Assembly: GCA_025370845.1 (NCBI GenBank) | Contig: JAMXFF010000013.1 | Location: 83,934 to 147,933, forward strand | Reading direction: 5' to 3' | Source: Laspinema palackyanum D2a | Lineage (GTDB): Bacteria > Cyanobacteriota > Cyanobacteriia > Cyanobacteriales > Laspinemataceae | DNA length: 64,000 nucleotides | Part shown: positions 17,730 through 27,794 of the stretch, one piece after another | Layout of the letters: every line of letters starts with the position of its first letter | Position numbering within the stretch: position 1 is the stretch's first letter | Position numbers and translations under genes: made by a program | Notes under the pieces: model-generated | Told to the model about the DNA's origin: nothing | Database searches by the model: none | What the model saw: the letters and a program-made list of their open reading frames with translations, nothing else

Positions 17730-19112
17730 TCAACCGTCATCGTGGGTCTTGGGTACTCGACTCGGGATTTTAGGCAGAGGAAAAGACGAAGAGAGGGCTT
17801 CCTTTTTGGATTGGGCTTCTGCCAAAATGGGGTTAATATCAAACCAACGACCGGAGTCGCGATCGCGGTATTCAAACACGAACATACTTCGCAATAAATG
17901 TTGATAGGCGGCCTCGCCTCTAACATTTTTGGTCTCATGTACTTGATTGAGTAGTTCCCAATCCGTCGGGGCGATCGCCAGTACCAAGTCGTTCCGCCGT
18001 TCCGAAATGACAGTTTCAATCGTTTCTCGACCAAAAGGCGGGTCTTCTTGTTGTAAACACCGATAGATCAACCCCAATAAATTTCGCACATGGCCGCCAC
18101 TAATCCGGCACAAGCGGTCTAAGGTTTCCGCACTATCAAAGACTTGGGTAATGAAGTCTAGGCGTTCGGAGGGCGTCAGTTCGGGAAATGCCCGGGCCAG
18201 GACCATTTGCCGGAGTAACTCTAACCCTTCCTGAAAGTCTTGCCCATCGCGCGATCGCACCGGCACCATTGGCAGCACTTTCGGGGCCACCCCTGCCCCC
18301 AATCGGCTTTTGAGGGCTTCAGATTCATGGGAAAACATTAAAGAAAGCGGAATCGTATAAACTAAATGACATTTGAGCTTGCGAAGTTGTTCACCGCGAT
18401 CAACAAACAAGTATTCCGTTTGCGATCGCCCAGAAGGTAAGGGTCGATTATCCACGCGATCGAGGTTATCCACAATCACCACTAAACCCCGTTTCTCCCG
18501 CCGTTGCAACTCTTGAGTTGCCGCCGAGAGAATATCCTCATTAATCGATTGTAAAATCCCACTGGTACGCGGTTCTAAATATTGCCGTAACTGGGTTCGC
18601 AGTTTAGGGCTTTCTTTCGCTTGGCTGGTAATTTGAGCGATAGAAATCGCTAAATCCGCCGTGGGATCAATATCAATAGGCGCTTGCCAGACCTCAGTAA
18701 TTTCTTTAAACAGCTTGGTAAAATAGCTAGAACTCAGAGCAATTCCACTTCCTGCCAGATTTTCCGTCACCTGTCTGGCGATCGCCAGCAAAATATCAGA
18801 AATATCCACATCGGCCATTTCCAAGTCCCGAGAGGACTCAAAATACACCACATGAAATTCTGCCTCTTCCAATTGAGACTTTAACCGTAACAACTCCGTG
18901 GATTTTCCACAGCCAATATGTCCCGTAAATAACTGACAAGTGGGGATATCCGGAGACAATCGGGTAATGGTTCGGCCCAACTCCTCAATAATTTTACCCC
19001 CTCGGACCCCGGAGAAATCAATATAATACGGTCTATCCTCCGGATTTCCAATGGATAACGTCTTACTGGGGTTACACGCTTGATAAAATTTTCTCAAATT
19101 AATTTCCATCAC
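17730..19112 (-). CDS. P-loop ATPase, partner of the STAND-WD40 protein
   Basis: 460 residues, soluble. Walker A is TGHIGCGKST (about 63-72) and Walker B is GLVVIVDNLDRV (about 210-221). The domain extends through PMVPVRSRDGQDF and a helical lid with ISGGHVRNLLGL, the kind of sensor 2 helix seen in ORC/KAP-like AAA ATPases. The rest is helical or winged-helix-like. It is the first gene of a two-gene unit; its stop lies 3 bases before the ATG of the 1662-residue protein. The Asp-Asn-Leu-Asp form of Walker B suggests regulated hydrolysis. The specific family name is uncertain. Confidence 0.85.
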   Translation of the reverse strand: MMEINLRKFYQACNPSKTLSIGNPEDRPYYIDFSGVRGGKIIEELGRTITRLSPDIPTCQLFTGHIGCGKSTELLRLKSQLEEAEFHVVYFESSRDLEMADVDISDILLAIARQVTENLAGSGIALSSSYFTKLFKEITEVWQAPIDIDPTADLAISIAQITSQAKESPKLRTQLRQYLEPRTSGILQSINEDILSAATQELQRREKRGLVVIVDNLDRVDNRPLPSGRSQTEYLFVDRGEQLRKLKCHLVYTIPLSLMFSHESEALKSRLGAGVAPKVLPMVPVRSRDGQDFQEGLELLRQMVLARAFPELTPSERLDFITQVFDSAETLDRLCRISGGHVRNLLGLIYRCLQQEDPPFGRETIETVISERRNDLVLAIAPTDWELLNQVHETKNVRGEAAYQHLLRSMFVFEYRDRDSGRWFDINPILAEAQSKKEALSSSFPLPKIPSRVPKTHDDG

Positions 19113-19885
19113 CCTTGCCCTTGGTTTTTGAACTGGGTAGAAGCCACTAATCCCCTGAAAGAAAAACCGAAAACGTCAACACTTCTAAGATTAACAGCAA
19201 ATCGGTTTTTTTCCCATCAGGGGTTTTTCGACCGGAAGACCGCCCCTACCCCAGTTACTTCGCCGTACTCCCGGGCAGAAACCCACCCCATTGGGGTATC
19301 GGTACAGCGGCCAGACTATCGGGTTTCCTCATCAAATCTCTACCTAGTCGTCACAAATCTGGACCAGACACCCCGGTTTCTGATGTGACGGGTTATAATC
19401 CTCAACCCCTGCCTTGCGGGGTTTCCCCTCTGTTCAGTCGCCGTTGGTCACAGTGACTCCCAGTTTCGGGTATTCAGATTCAGTTCTTTGCCCCTGGGAT
19501 GCAAGCTGTAGAGGCTTTCTTCCACGCCACCACTTGCCTTCTATTTCCTCAAAAGAGCAGTCGTGCAAGTCTTCTAATAGAGGTCCGTTCAATTTTTTGA
19601 TCCCGAGAGACCGGGATGCTTTTATTGCTCTCAACTCAATTTAAACGGGATTAGATCGTCTTGTCTACACCCCGGACGGCGCACTCACCCCTGACTGTCT
19701 ATTTCCGAGGTTTCTGCATCTGGAAAACCGCCGCCATTTTGCCCTAGTCCTGCGAACACTTATTCAGGGTACGAGTCCGCCCCGGGTTATCCCTATTTCC
19801 TAGGTTCCTGCTCAAATTTCTACCCTTCCTGGTGAAGCGATGGATTATCCCTGAATGAATCAACCGTGATCCAGGGACTCGGATC
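19113..19885. other. Gene-poor region, possible structured RNA on the minus strand
   Basis: 773 bases without a convincing gene. Hairpins occur at 19404-19423 (AACCCC/GGGGTT), 19447-19457 (GTCAC/GTGAC) and 19600-19617 (ATCCCG/CGGGAT). On the minus strand the stretch from about 19640 to 19200 is dense in short G/C stems with purine-rich joints, which is more like a folded RNA than decayed coding DNA. A 66-codon frame at 19434-19634 has only a TTG start and no family match. I cannot assign an RNA family. Confidence 0.3.
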
Positions 19886-20131
19886 TTATTTGCAAATCCC
19901 TAATAACTCGCATTTTCCCGGTTGTTCTCCCCTAGCTGCCACCAATAGTTCCAGTGACCTAGCTTCATCCTGATTCACCTCAGAATTCGGTTGCTGCCAT
20001 AACAAAAGTTCAGGGTCAGCAGACTTTAACATTCCATCTCTAGCCAAGGTATTGGTGCCAGTCGTGACCAGAACGGGCAGGGCGAATAATAGACTTAACA
20101 GTTTGGCATTCATCAGTTTGGTATTCATCAT
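19886..20131 (-). CDS. Small putative secreted protein
   Basis: 81 residues from the ATG at 20131, which has a GGAG site at proper distance (a GTG ten codons upstream is possible). The N-terminus MMNTKLMNAKLLSLLFALPV resembles a signal peptide (positive residues, hydrophobic core LLSLLFALPVLVTT, then a polar segment with possible cleavage near TLA-RD). The mature part is short and acidic, ending CELLGICK with two Cys that could form a disulfide. No family is recognised. It stands alone in hairpin-rich DNA; it could be a real small exported protein or a chance frame. Confidence 0.4.
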   Translation of the reverse strand: MMNTKLMNAKLLSLLFALPVLVTTGTNTLARDGMLKSADPELLLWQQPNSEVNQDEARSLELLVAARGEQPGKCELLGICK

Positions 20132-21005
20132 CTCAATCATCTCCTGGGATAGGTTACGCACCCTCTTTTATTCCTCGACTTTTTTAGGGTTACTTAAGTT
20201 GCTATTTCTGATTATCTTTTCCAAGGTCAGGATTTTTCATCTGCCCGGGGTTAAGACCTAGAAATACTCGAATTCAGGAAAAAAATCGGCAAATTCACTG
20301 ATTTTTTTGAGGCTTCCTCCGGTGGATGAAGCCTGTCGCTTCAGGGAAGGCTTTTACACCTTTCGGTGTCCTCGCCTTTGCAGTCCTCCTCAATCCAACT
20401 CCCTTAATTTTGCCCTTGTTTACATCCAAAATTGGAGGAATAGAGTGACAGTTTTGACAATGGATTGTCCCGTTGCGTTCACACTCCTCCTGGAGAGGGA
20501 TCCTACCACCCTCCACCCGGGATAACCTTGACGCCAGTGCCGGTAATCCATTGGTTTTTCACCCCCCCATCTGATCCGGTCTGAGGCGATCGCACTTCGA
20601 CTCTCCACTGAGGACAGGACGAGATGTGGCACAGTCTTCGCCCACAAATTAACCACGCTTACAGAACTCTACCTTTATTGTACCAAAAATGGAAATTCCC
20701 CAAACCTAACAAAATAAAATTAACCCCCCTCATCGGCTAAATCAAAGGGAATCATCTCCCCGTAACTTGAACTCTGGTGGGTTACCTCCCCCAAAAATGG
20801 CCGAACTCCTACCCCAAAGGTTAGAAACCGCTTTTCTTCCGACCCTCTGGAGCAATTAGCCGTCAATCTGGGTGATAAACCCGGTTTGTGGTCCCCTAGC
20901 GCTCAGTCTTAAGGCATCCTCAGAACTGAACCTTTCCATCCCCCTGTCTGGCTCACTCTACAAGGTCATTCCCAAAAATCCGGGCGGGTACGGTAAAAAG
21001 CAGGA
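20132..21005. other. Intergenic region with paired hairpins
   Basis: 874 bases. At 20327-20343 TGAAGC/GCTTCA forms a hairpin, and at 20347-20378 AAGGC/GCCTT encloses ACACC-TTTC-GGTGT, which on the minus strand has a GAAA (GNRA) loop. These lie about 200 bases upstream of the small secreted gene on the same strand and may be a leader or small RNA. The rest (20400-21005) shows nothing I can support. Confidence 0.35.
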
Positions 21006-24000
21006 TTATAATTTTTCATTGACATTCAGCGGATCTAACCCCTCCCAGACTTTCGAGATGCCATGTCTCAAGAAATACTCGCAACGCTCCACATAGAACC
21101 GCGCCGCTTGGTCTTGGGGGTTATTTTCTAATACCTTTTTAAACAATTGATGGGCTTCGGCAAATTTTTCCCCTTGATACAATACAATTCCTCGTTCAAA
21201 TTTAGTCCGAGAACCCAGCTTGGTTTCAATCAAACTTTGAGGATAGCAATCCAACACCTCAAACACCGCTACAGAGTCTTTTTTACCCTTGACTTGAACT
21301 TTACCTAAAAACCGATAGTTGTACTTGGTGGGGTCATCTAAATGAATCAAGGTTTGGCCGCTAATTACGATAGAAGCGCCATACAATTTCGTCAGTCCTT
21401 CCATGCGAGAGGCGAGATTGACTGCATCAGAAATCACCGTGGTTTCCATGCGTTGTTCTTCCCCAATGGTCCCCAGCATCAAGCTGCCCGTATGGAGCCC
21501 AATCCCAATGGCGATCGGCATATAGCCGCTCTTTTGGCGATGGACGTTGTAAATCATCACCTGTTTTTGCATCTCGATCGCCGCGCGCATGGCATCTTCT
21601 GCGGTATCGGGAAATAGCGCCATCACCGCATCCCCAATATATTTATCAATAAACCCATGATGATTCCTAATCACCGGACCGACTCGGCTCAAATAAGAGT
21701 TAATAAAGTTAAAATTCTCCCGAGGAGACATCCGTTCCGAAAGGGTGGTGAAAGAGCGAATATCCGAAAACAGAATGGTCATGTCTTTCTGAACCTGATC
21801 CCCCAATTGCACATCCAAAATGGTGTCATAGCCGAGGAACTGGATAAACTCTCTCGGGACAAACCGAGCATAAGCCAAGTTTATTTTAGACAGTTGGATG
21901 TGCATTTTAATCCGCGCCAACAGCTCATTTTTAGAAATGGGTTTCGTTAAATAATCATTGGCACCGGATCCAAAGGCTTCCATCATGTCCGAGGCTTGAT
22001 TTCGGGCGGTTAACAACACCACAGGTAACTCATTAGCAGGGAACTTTTCGCGAATTCGCTGACAGACTTCATAGCCGGTCATTTTCGGCATCATCACATC
22101 TAGCAAAATCAAATCCGGTCGCAAGCCATTTTCCAGTTCGGCTAAGGCTTCGGGCCCATTACTCGCCGTGGCGATCGCATAATTTTCCAGGGATAAATGA
22201 TTGACCAGCACTTGTAAATTAATCGGTTCATCATCCACGATTAAAATTTGGAACTCGCCATTACTGCGGGTCCGCCACCCTTCCACCGGGGCGATCGGCA
22301 GAGAGACTGGGGCGAGTTCTTCTTCCGTGACAACGGGCTCCGAGGGTTCAGGCACGAGAATTTCTGGGGTCTGAACCTGGTTCGCCGAGATGGGGAGGGT
22401 AAAGGTAAATCGAGACCCTTCTCCCACTCCAGACTCCACCCAGATTTTCCCCTCATGGAGTTCCACCAGTTGCTTGGCGATCGACAATCCCAACCCCACA
22501 GACCCATAAGCGCGGAGTGAGGTCCCATCCCTTTGCTCAAACAGTTCAAAAATCTGACTTAACTTACTTTGGGTAATTCCAATCCCCGTATCCGATACGG
22601 TAATTGCTAAATATAAATGTTCGGTTTCCAGATTCATAGCCGGACGAGTCACTTTGCCTTGGAGGATGGAACGGGGATATCTCACACGACTCCATCCCCC
22701 ATCCTCTGTGTCTCCGTCCTCGTCTTCGCTCATCAGTCCTTCTTGTCCCGATAACACCGTTGCCGAAACTTCCACGGTCCCGGAATCTGTATATTTGATG
22801 GCATTCCCGACTAAATTATGCAAAATCTGCTGGACGCGGTTCTCATCGGCATCCACCAAGGGAACATCTTTCCCCACCGCATTCACCAGTTGCAGGGATT
22901 TCCCCCCAACTAAGGGTTGACAGATGGTGAGGACGATATTGGTAATTTCCCTCATTCCCAAGGGTTTAAGGTCAAGTTGAATATTTTTATGCTTGAGCTT
23001 GGAAAAGTCGAGCAAATCCTGCACTAATTGCGCCAGAGTTTGACCACTAGAGACGACGAGGGACAGATTAGCCCGTTGCAACTCGCTGAGGTCTCCGGTG
23101 GCCCCATCTAACATGGATTCGGTAATGCCAATAATTCCATTCAGGGGAGTACAGAGTTCATGGGAGGTACTGGCGAGAAATTCATCTTTGAGGTCATCCA
23201 GGTCTTGCAAGGCCCGATTTTTGGTTTCCAACTCTTCCGATGAGGTGAGTAAGTTGGTATAGAGGCGGGCATTTTCAATAGAAATTGCGGCTTGGGAGGA
23301 GAGGAGTTTGAGCACTTCCAAGCGGTCCGGGGTAAAGGCCCCGGTGGTGATGTTATTTTCTAAGTAGAGAATGCCGATGAGTTTGCCCTGATGAACGATA
23401 GGCGCACAAAGGATGGATTGGGGTTGATAGTCGATAATATATGGGTCATGGATGAAGCGTTCCTCAGCGATCGCCTCTTTAATCACCACGGATTCCTGAG
23501 TCCGGGCCACATAGTTGATGATAGTCAAGGGTAAGCGACTGCTGTTTTCCACCGGGATATGTTGGCCGATCATCACCTCAGTTTCGTGGGTGGTTCCGGT
23601 GGCTTCAATATAGAGTTTATTCTGGGTTTCTAAAATTAAAGAAATGGTCTCTGCTCCCGCATTTTCCATGACAATTTTCATCAGTTTGGTGAGCAGATTA
23701 TCCAGGACAATTTCCCCATTAATGGCAGCGGAGGCTTTGACAAAGGCGGTTAAATCGAGTAAACCGGCATGAGAGCCCGTGGTGGTGGAAATGGTGGTGG
23801 TGGTGCTCATGACTCCCCCTCCCCCTTGTCCCTCCAGACTTCCCCGGGCGATGGAATGGGAATAGGCGGCATCGAGGTCGCTGACTTTGCGAGTGGCCCC
23901 CCAGCGCAGATAGGCATAATAGGCTTCGGTGATATAGGTGGAGGTGATTTTATCGAGGTTGAGTTGCTGATAAAATTCTCCGGCCCGTTCGCAGGCGATC

Positions 24001-27000
24001 GCCGCTTCATGAATGTAGCCATATTTGCGGGCGGATTTGATAGCGCGATCGTAATGGGTCATCGCCGCCACTTTTCGGCCTAAAACCCGCGCTTTTTCCG
24101 CCTCAACCAATTCATACTTATGTCGGTAGTTTTGCGGCGCGTGTAAAGCCCATCGCTTCATTTGGCGTTGGGCCAGTTGGACCCGCACCAACGCTTTGAT
24201 TTTCTGGGCGGGTGTCCCTTGGGGATAGAGAGCAAGTAAGGCTAAAGACTGGTAAAAATTGTGTTCATTAACACTGACCAATCCCACCACCCCCTGTTGA
24301 TAATTCTCCGCTAATGCGGCATAATAAACAGCCCGTTCATATTCCCCAAATAAATAACATAAGATGGTTTTGGCGAGATAGGCCGCAAACACTGACATGG
24401 TATTGTTAGATTCAATTAAGGTGGGGAGCAGGGTTTCTTCCTCAAAGCTCTCTCCACTCAAGAGGCAGGGATTGGGTAATTCTCCTTGTAAGTTGAGTAT
24501 GAATTGTCGCCAAATCCGCGCATAATGGACATGAAAATCTAGTTTGAGTTGGACCATCCAAGCAATATAATGGTCAGACTCCGCAGCCACTGCCTCTAGG
24601 GGTTCTCCCCGAAATAAATTATGATTGCAATAATGCAGGGCCGCGTGTCCCGCCCATTCGATATCCCCGGTTTCTAGGCCCGCATTAAAGGCATTTTTTA
24701 AGGGGTCAATAGTATCCTGAAGAGGGATTTTGGCGTGTTTGATATGGGCATAGACTAAATCTCCCACCTTCGCTTTCATGGTTTTATCGTCAAATTGCTC
24801 TAGCAGTCGTAAGGCGAGTTCACCACTGCGATCGCCTCCCTTAATATCCGACCAAGAACCATACAACAGCACCCCATAAAACCCGTAGGCAAAGGCAGAA
24901 AGCACAGAATTTCCATGTTTTACACAGAGGTCTATCATGGTATAAACCACCAGATGCAGCATATTCACCGAAGAGACATAAGCTGCTGGGGTCATAGCGA
25001 CTAAAATTCTCATGGCGGCCAACTGTTGTGGATTGCTCATCGCTGGCAACGCCGCTAAATCTTCAAGGGTCTTGTTTTTGAGAATCCATTGGGTGCGGAT
25101 TGCTCCCCAAATCCGATGGAATTGATTCGGCTGTTTCGGCAGGGTGATTCCCAGGAGTTGCAGGACCATCGCCCCAGTATTGATAGCCTTCTCCATTTGA
25201 TTCTGAGAAACATAAGATTGAATTTTCTTTTCGTAGATATCAATCTTTTCTAATAAGGTTCGGGTATTTTTGAGGGCATCCTGGGCCAGGTGGTTGGCTC
25301 GGGCGTAATTAGCAACTAAATATTCGGCTTCAATTAATTCATTGTAGAGATTTAAGGTGAACTCATAGCGGGAAATCCAGGTATCTTCTGGGAGTAACTG
25401 AAGGGATTTGGATAGATATTTAACCGCATTTTCATAAGCCATTGTCGTCTTGGCTTTTTGACCGGCTAGGAAATTGAGGTGAGCGATTTTACTGTTTTCA
25501 GATTGAGAGGCGATTAAACTCAAGCCAATGTTCAAATGATTGACAATCTCAAACAGTTTTTCTTCCCGTTCTTCGGCGGTGCAATGTTTGAGCAGGAGTT
25601 TTCCAACTTTGAGGTGAACCTGTTGTTTCCGCTCCTCAGAAATCAGAGAATAGGCGACCTGGGCCACGCGATCGTGCAAGAACTGATAGGCGACCACTAA
25701 GTTATCTACCGGCAAGGCAACGGGTTCCTCATGGCCAAAAATTAAGGGGATTTTATAAGTATTGGCGATGGGTAAAATTAACCCTTGCTGTACCGCTTCA
25801 TGGAGGTCTGTAGCGGTAGCGGAGAGGGATTTTTCATTGACGAGGGCTAGAATATCAATATAAAATATATTCCCGATACAAGCGGCAACTTGTAAGGCAT
25901 TTTGGGTAGATTCAGGAAGCTGTTGAATTTTGTTGACCATTAAATCCACCACATTATCCGTGATGGAAAGTTGCTCAATTCGGGGGAGATCCCACTCCCA
26001 ACGCCCTGCACTGAGGTTACAAACCAGGAGATTATCTTGGATGAGGGAATTGAGCAGCATCCTTACGAAAAAAGGATTGCCATGAGTTTTCTGGTGGACG
26101 AGTTCTGCTAGGGGTCGCGATCGCACCGTGGGACAGCTAAGGGTATCAGCAATCAGTTGGTTAAGACATTCGATATTTAAAGGTTCCAGGGCGATCGGCG
26201 TTATCCGCACTCCGGACTGTTGAAACCGCCGAATCATTTGGAGTAACGGATGGCGAGGGCTATCGATTTCGTTTTCGGGATAGGCACCAATGAGTAACAA
26301 ACATTGGCGATCGGAGGCACTGACGATCGCCTGTAACAGAGTCATCGATGCCGCATCCGCCCAATGTAAATCATCTAAAAATAGCACCAGCGGATGTTCT
26401 TGAGTCGTAAAAACGCTCAGGAATTTTTGAAAGACGACACTTAAGCGATTCTGGGATTCCGAAGGGGGTAGAACCGGGACCGGAGGCTGTTTGCCAATAA
26501 TCAGTTCCACTTCCGGAATCAGGTCAATAATGACTTGACCATTTTGGCCCAGTTGCAATAAAATTTGCTCTCGCCATGCGGTGATGCGGTCTTCACTTTC
26601 ACTTAAAATCAAGCGAATTAATTGCTCGAAGGCTTCAATCAGTCCCCCATAGGGGATATTGCTTCTATAGCGCTCAAATTTGCCCGAAATAAAATAGCCG
26701 GTTTGTCGGTTGAGGGGTTGGGGCATCGCCTGAAGTAGGGCCGATTTTCCTACCCCGGAATAGCCGGAAATTAGAACAATTTCACAGGATGAGGAGGGGA
26801 GTTCGCCGGTTTTGTCCGGTCCAGAAATGGCGGAAATGACCGGGGATTGACGGCGGATTCTCCAGTAGGCTTCTTGGAGAAGTGCCAGTTCGCGATCGCG
26901 CCCATAGAGTTTTTCAGAAACGAGCAGTTCCCCGGATAAATCCGCCGTCCCTAGAGCGAATTTCGCGATTTTGCCCGTTTCATTGAGTTGAGTCAAACAG

Positions 27001-27794
27001 GTGACCAGATCCCCTTTGAGTCCATAAGCACTTTGATAGCGGTCTTCCGGATTTTTTGCCAATAGTTTCATCACGATATTAGAAACGATCCGGGGAATTT
27101 CTGGTTTAACTTCCGTGAGGGGACGGGGATTTTTGGCTAAATGGGCATGGACAATTTCCATCGGGTCTGTCCCTTTAAAGGGCAGTTCCCCCAGGAGCAT
27201 TTCATAAAAGGTCACCCCCAGAGAATAAAAGTCGGACCGATAATCCAGTTCACGATTCATCCGCCCCGTTTGCTCCGGGGACATATAGGGCAAAGTTCCC
27301 TCGATCGCCCCGGGATTGATGCCCTTTTGTCCGATGGAAATACTAAAATCGGTAATTTTGACTTGCTGGGTTTTTCCCTGAATAATAATATTTAAAGGAT
27401 GAAGATCGCGATGAATAATATGGGCGTTATGAATTTCCCCTAAAATTTCCGTGAGTTGGATGGCAATTTGTAAAAATTCTTTTAAATTTAACCGGATTCC
27501 CGTCAAATAATGTTTGAGAGAAACCCCGCCCATATCCTCTAGGACGAGGGCAAGCTGATTATATTCAAAGGTTTCCAAGGCATACACCTTGATAATCCCC
27601 GAACTGTTCAAATTCCGAGTAATTTCATATTCATGGTGAAGTTTAGCCAGTTCCTCCGGAGTGGGGTACTCGGCTTTGAGCAGTTTGAGGATCACTCGTT
27701 GGTCGTCGAGTTCTCGTTGAGCTCGATAAACAATGGTGTTGACACCTTCGTAAATTTTTTCAATGATGGTGTAGCCTTTAAGCGAGATCGTCAT
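21006..27794 (-). CDS. Ser/Thr kinase-ATPase-GAF-histidine kinase-receiver-adenylate cyclase fusion
   Basis: 2262 residues from ATG 27794 (the frame opens four codons earlier with TTG). Order: protein kinase domain (about 5-265); AAA/STAND-type ATPase (about 295-650; Walker A GYSGVGKSALL, Walker B LVLFLDDLHWAD); long helical TPR-like region (to about 1310); GAF (about 1330-1480); phosphotransfer helix with STSHELCTPLN; ATPase domain with NLVGNAIKYT and GSVGLGLSI; receiver (phospho-acceptor in LILLDVMMPK); class III cyclase (about 1990-2180; metal Asp in LFSDIRSFT and KYIGDAVMALF, then VISDAVNLASR); TPR tail. The kinase core is altered: HRDLHPLN instead of HRDLKPxN and DFS instead of DFG. The output is likely cAMP. 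Confidence 0.9.
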   Translation of the reverse strand: MTISLKGYTIIEKIYEGVNTIVYRAQRELDDQRVILKLLKAEYPTPEELAKLHHEYEITRNLNSSGIIKVYALETFEYNQLALVLEDMGGVSLKHYLTGIRLNLKEFLQIAIQLTEILGEIHNAHIIHRDLHPLNIIIQGKTQQVKITDFSISIGQKGINPGAIEGTLPYMSPEQTGRMNRELDYRSDFYSLGVTFYEMLLGELPFKGTDPMEIVHAHLAKNPRPLTEVKPEIPRIVSNIVMKLLAKNPEDRYQSAYGLKGDLVTCLTQLNETGKIAKFALGTADLSGELLVSEKLYGRDRELALLQEAYWRIRRQSPVISAISGPDKTGELPSSSCEIVLISGYSGVGKSALLQAMPQPLNRQTGYFISGKFERYRSNIPYGGLIEAFEQLIRLILSESEDRITAWREQILLQLGQNGQVIIDLIPEVELIIGKQPPVPVLPPSESQNRLSVVFQKFLSVFTTQEHPLVLFLDDLHWADAASMTLLQAIVSASDRQCLLLIGAYPENEIDSPRHPLLQMIRRFQQSGVRITPIALEPLNIECLNQLIADTLSCPTVRSRPLAELVHQKTHGNPFFVRMLLNSLIQDNLLVCNLSAGRWEWDLPRIEQLSITDNVVDLMVNKIQQLPESTQNALQVAACIGNIFYIDILALVNEKSLSATATDLHEAVQQGLILPIANTYKIPLIFGHEEPVALPVDNLVVAYQFLHDRVAQVAYSLISEERKQQVHLKVGKLLLKHCTAEEREEKLFEIVNHLNIGLSLIASQSENSKIAHLNFLAGQKAKTTMAYENAVKYLSKSLQLLPEDTWISRYEFTLNLYNELIEAEYLVANYARANHLAQDALKNTRTLLEKIDIYEKKIQSYVSQNQMEKAINTGAMVLQLLGITLPKQPNQFHRIWGAIRTQWILKNKTLEDLAALPAMSNPQQLAAMRILVAMTPAAYVSSVNMLHLVVYTMIDLCVKHGNSVLSAFAYGFYGVLLYGSWSDIKGGDRSGELALRLLEQFDDKTMKAKVGDLVYAHIKHAKIPLQDTIDPLKNAFNAGLETGDIEWAGHAALHYCNHNLFRGEPLEAVAAESDHYIAWMVQLKLDFHVHYARIWRQFILNLQGELPNPCLLSGESFEEETLLPTLIESNNTMSVFAAYLAKTILCYLFGEYERAVYYAALAENYQQGVVGLVSVNEHNFYQSLALLALYPQGTPAQKIKALVRVQLAQRQMKRWALHAPQNYRHKYELVEAEKARVLGRKVAAMTHYDRAIKSARKYGYIHEAAIACERAGEFYQQLNLDKITSTYITEAYYAYLRWGATRKVSDLDAAYSHSIARGSLEGQGGGGVMSTTTTISTTTGSHAGLLDLTAFVKASAAINGEIVLDNLLTKLMKIVMENAGAETISLILETQNKLYIEATGTTHETEVMIGQHIPVENSSRLPLTIINYVARTQESVVIKEAIAEERFIHDPYIIDYQPQSILCAPIVHQGKLIGILYLENNITTGAFTPDRLEVLKLLSSQAAISIENARLYTNLLTSSEELETKNRALQDLDDLKDEFLASTSHELCTPLNGIIGITESMLDGATGDLSELQRANLSLVVSSGQTLAQLVQDLLDFSKLKHKNIQLDLKPLGMREITNIVLTICQPLVGGKSLQLVNAVGKDVPLVDADENRVQQILHNLVGNAIKYTDSGTVEVSATVLSGQEGLMSEDEDGDTEDGGWSRVRYPRSILQGKVTRPAMNLETEHLYLAITVSDTGIGITQSKLSQIFELFEQRDGTSLRAYGSVGLGLSIAKQLVELHEGKIWVESGVGEGSRFTFTLPISANQVQTPEILVPEPSEPVVTEEELAPVSLPIAPVEGWRTRSNGEFQILIVDDEPINLQVLVNHLSLENYAIATASNGPEALAELENGLRPDLILLDVMMPKMTGYEVCQRIREKFPANELPVVLLTARNQASDMMEAFGSGANDYLTKPISKNELLARIKMHIQLSKINLAYARFVPREFIQFLGYDTILDVQLGDQVQKDMTILFSDIRSFTTLSERMSPRENFNFINSYLSRVGPVIRNHHGFIDKYIGDAVMALFPDTAEDAMRAAIEMQKQVMIYNVHRQKSGYMPIAIGIGLHTGSLMLGTIGEEQRMETTVISDAVNLASRMEGLTKLYGASIVISGQTLIHLDDPTKYNYRFLGKVQVKGKKDSVAVFEVLDCYPQSLIETKLGSRTKFERGIVLYQGEKFAEAHQLFKKVLENNPQDQAARFYVERCEYFLRHGISKVWEGLDPLNVNEKL

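Noticed and set aside
19434-19634. 66-codon minus-strand frame
   Set aside because: TTG start, no signal or family match; it overlaps hairpin-rich DNA better read as RNA or intergenic sequence.
20295-20516. Frame with two CxxC-like residues, possible remnant of a TnpB zinc ribbon
   Set aside because: The spacing and context do not match TnpB, and no RuvC motifs or further transposase remnants are nearby.
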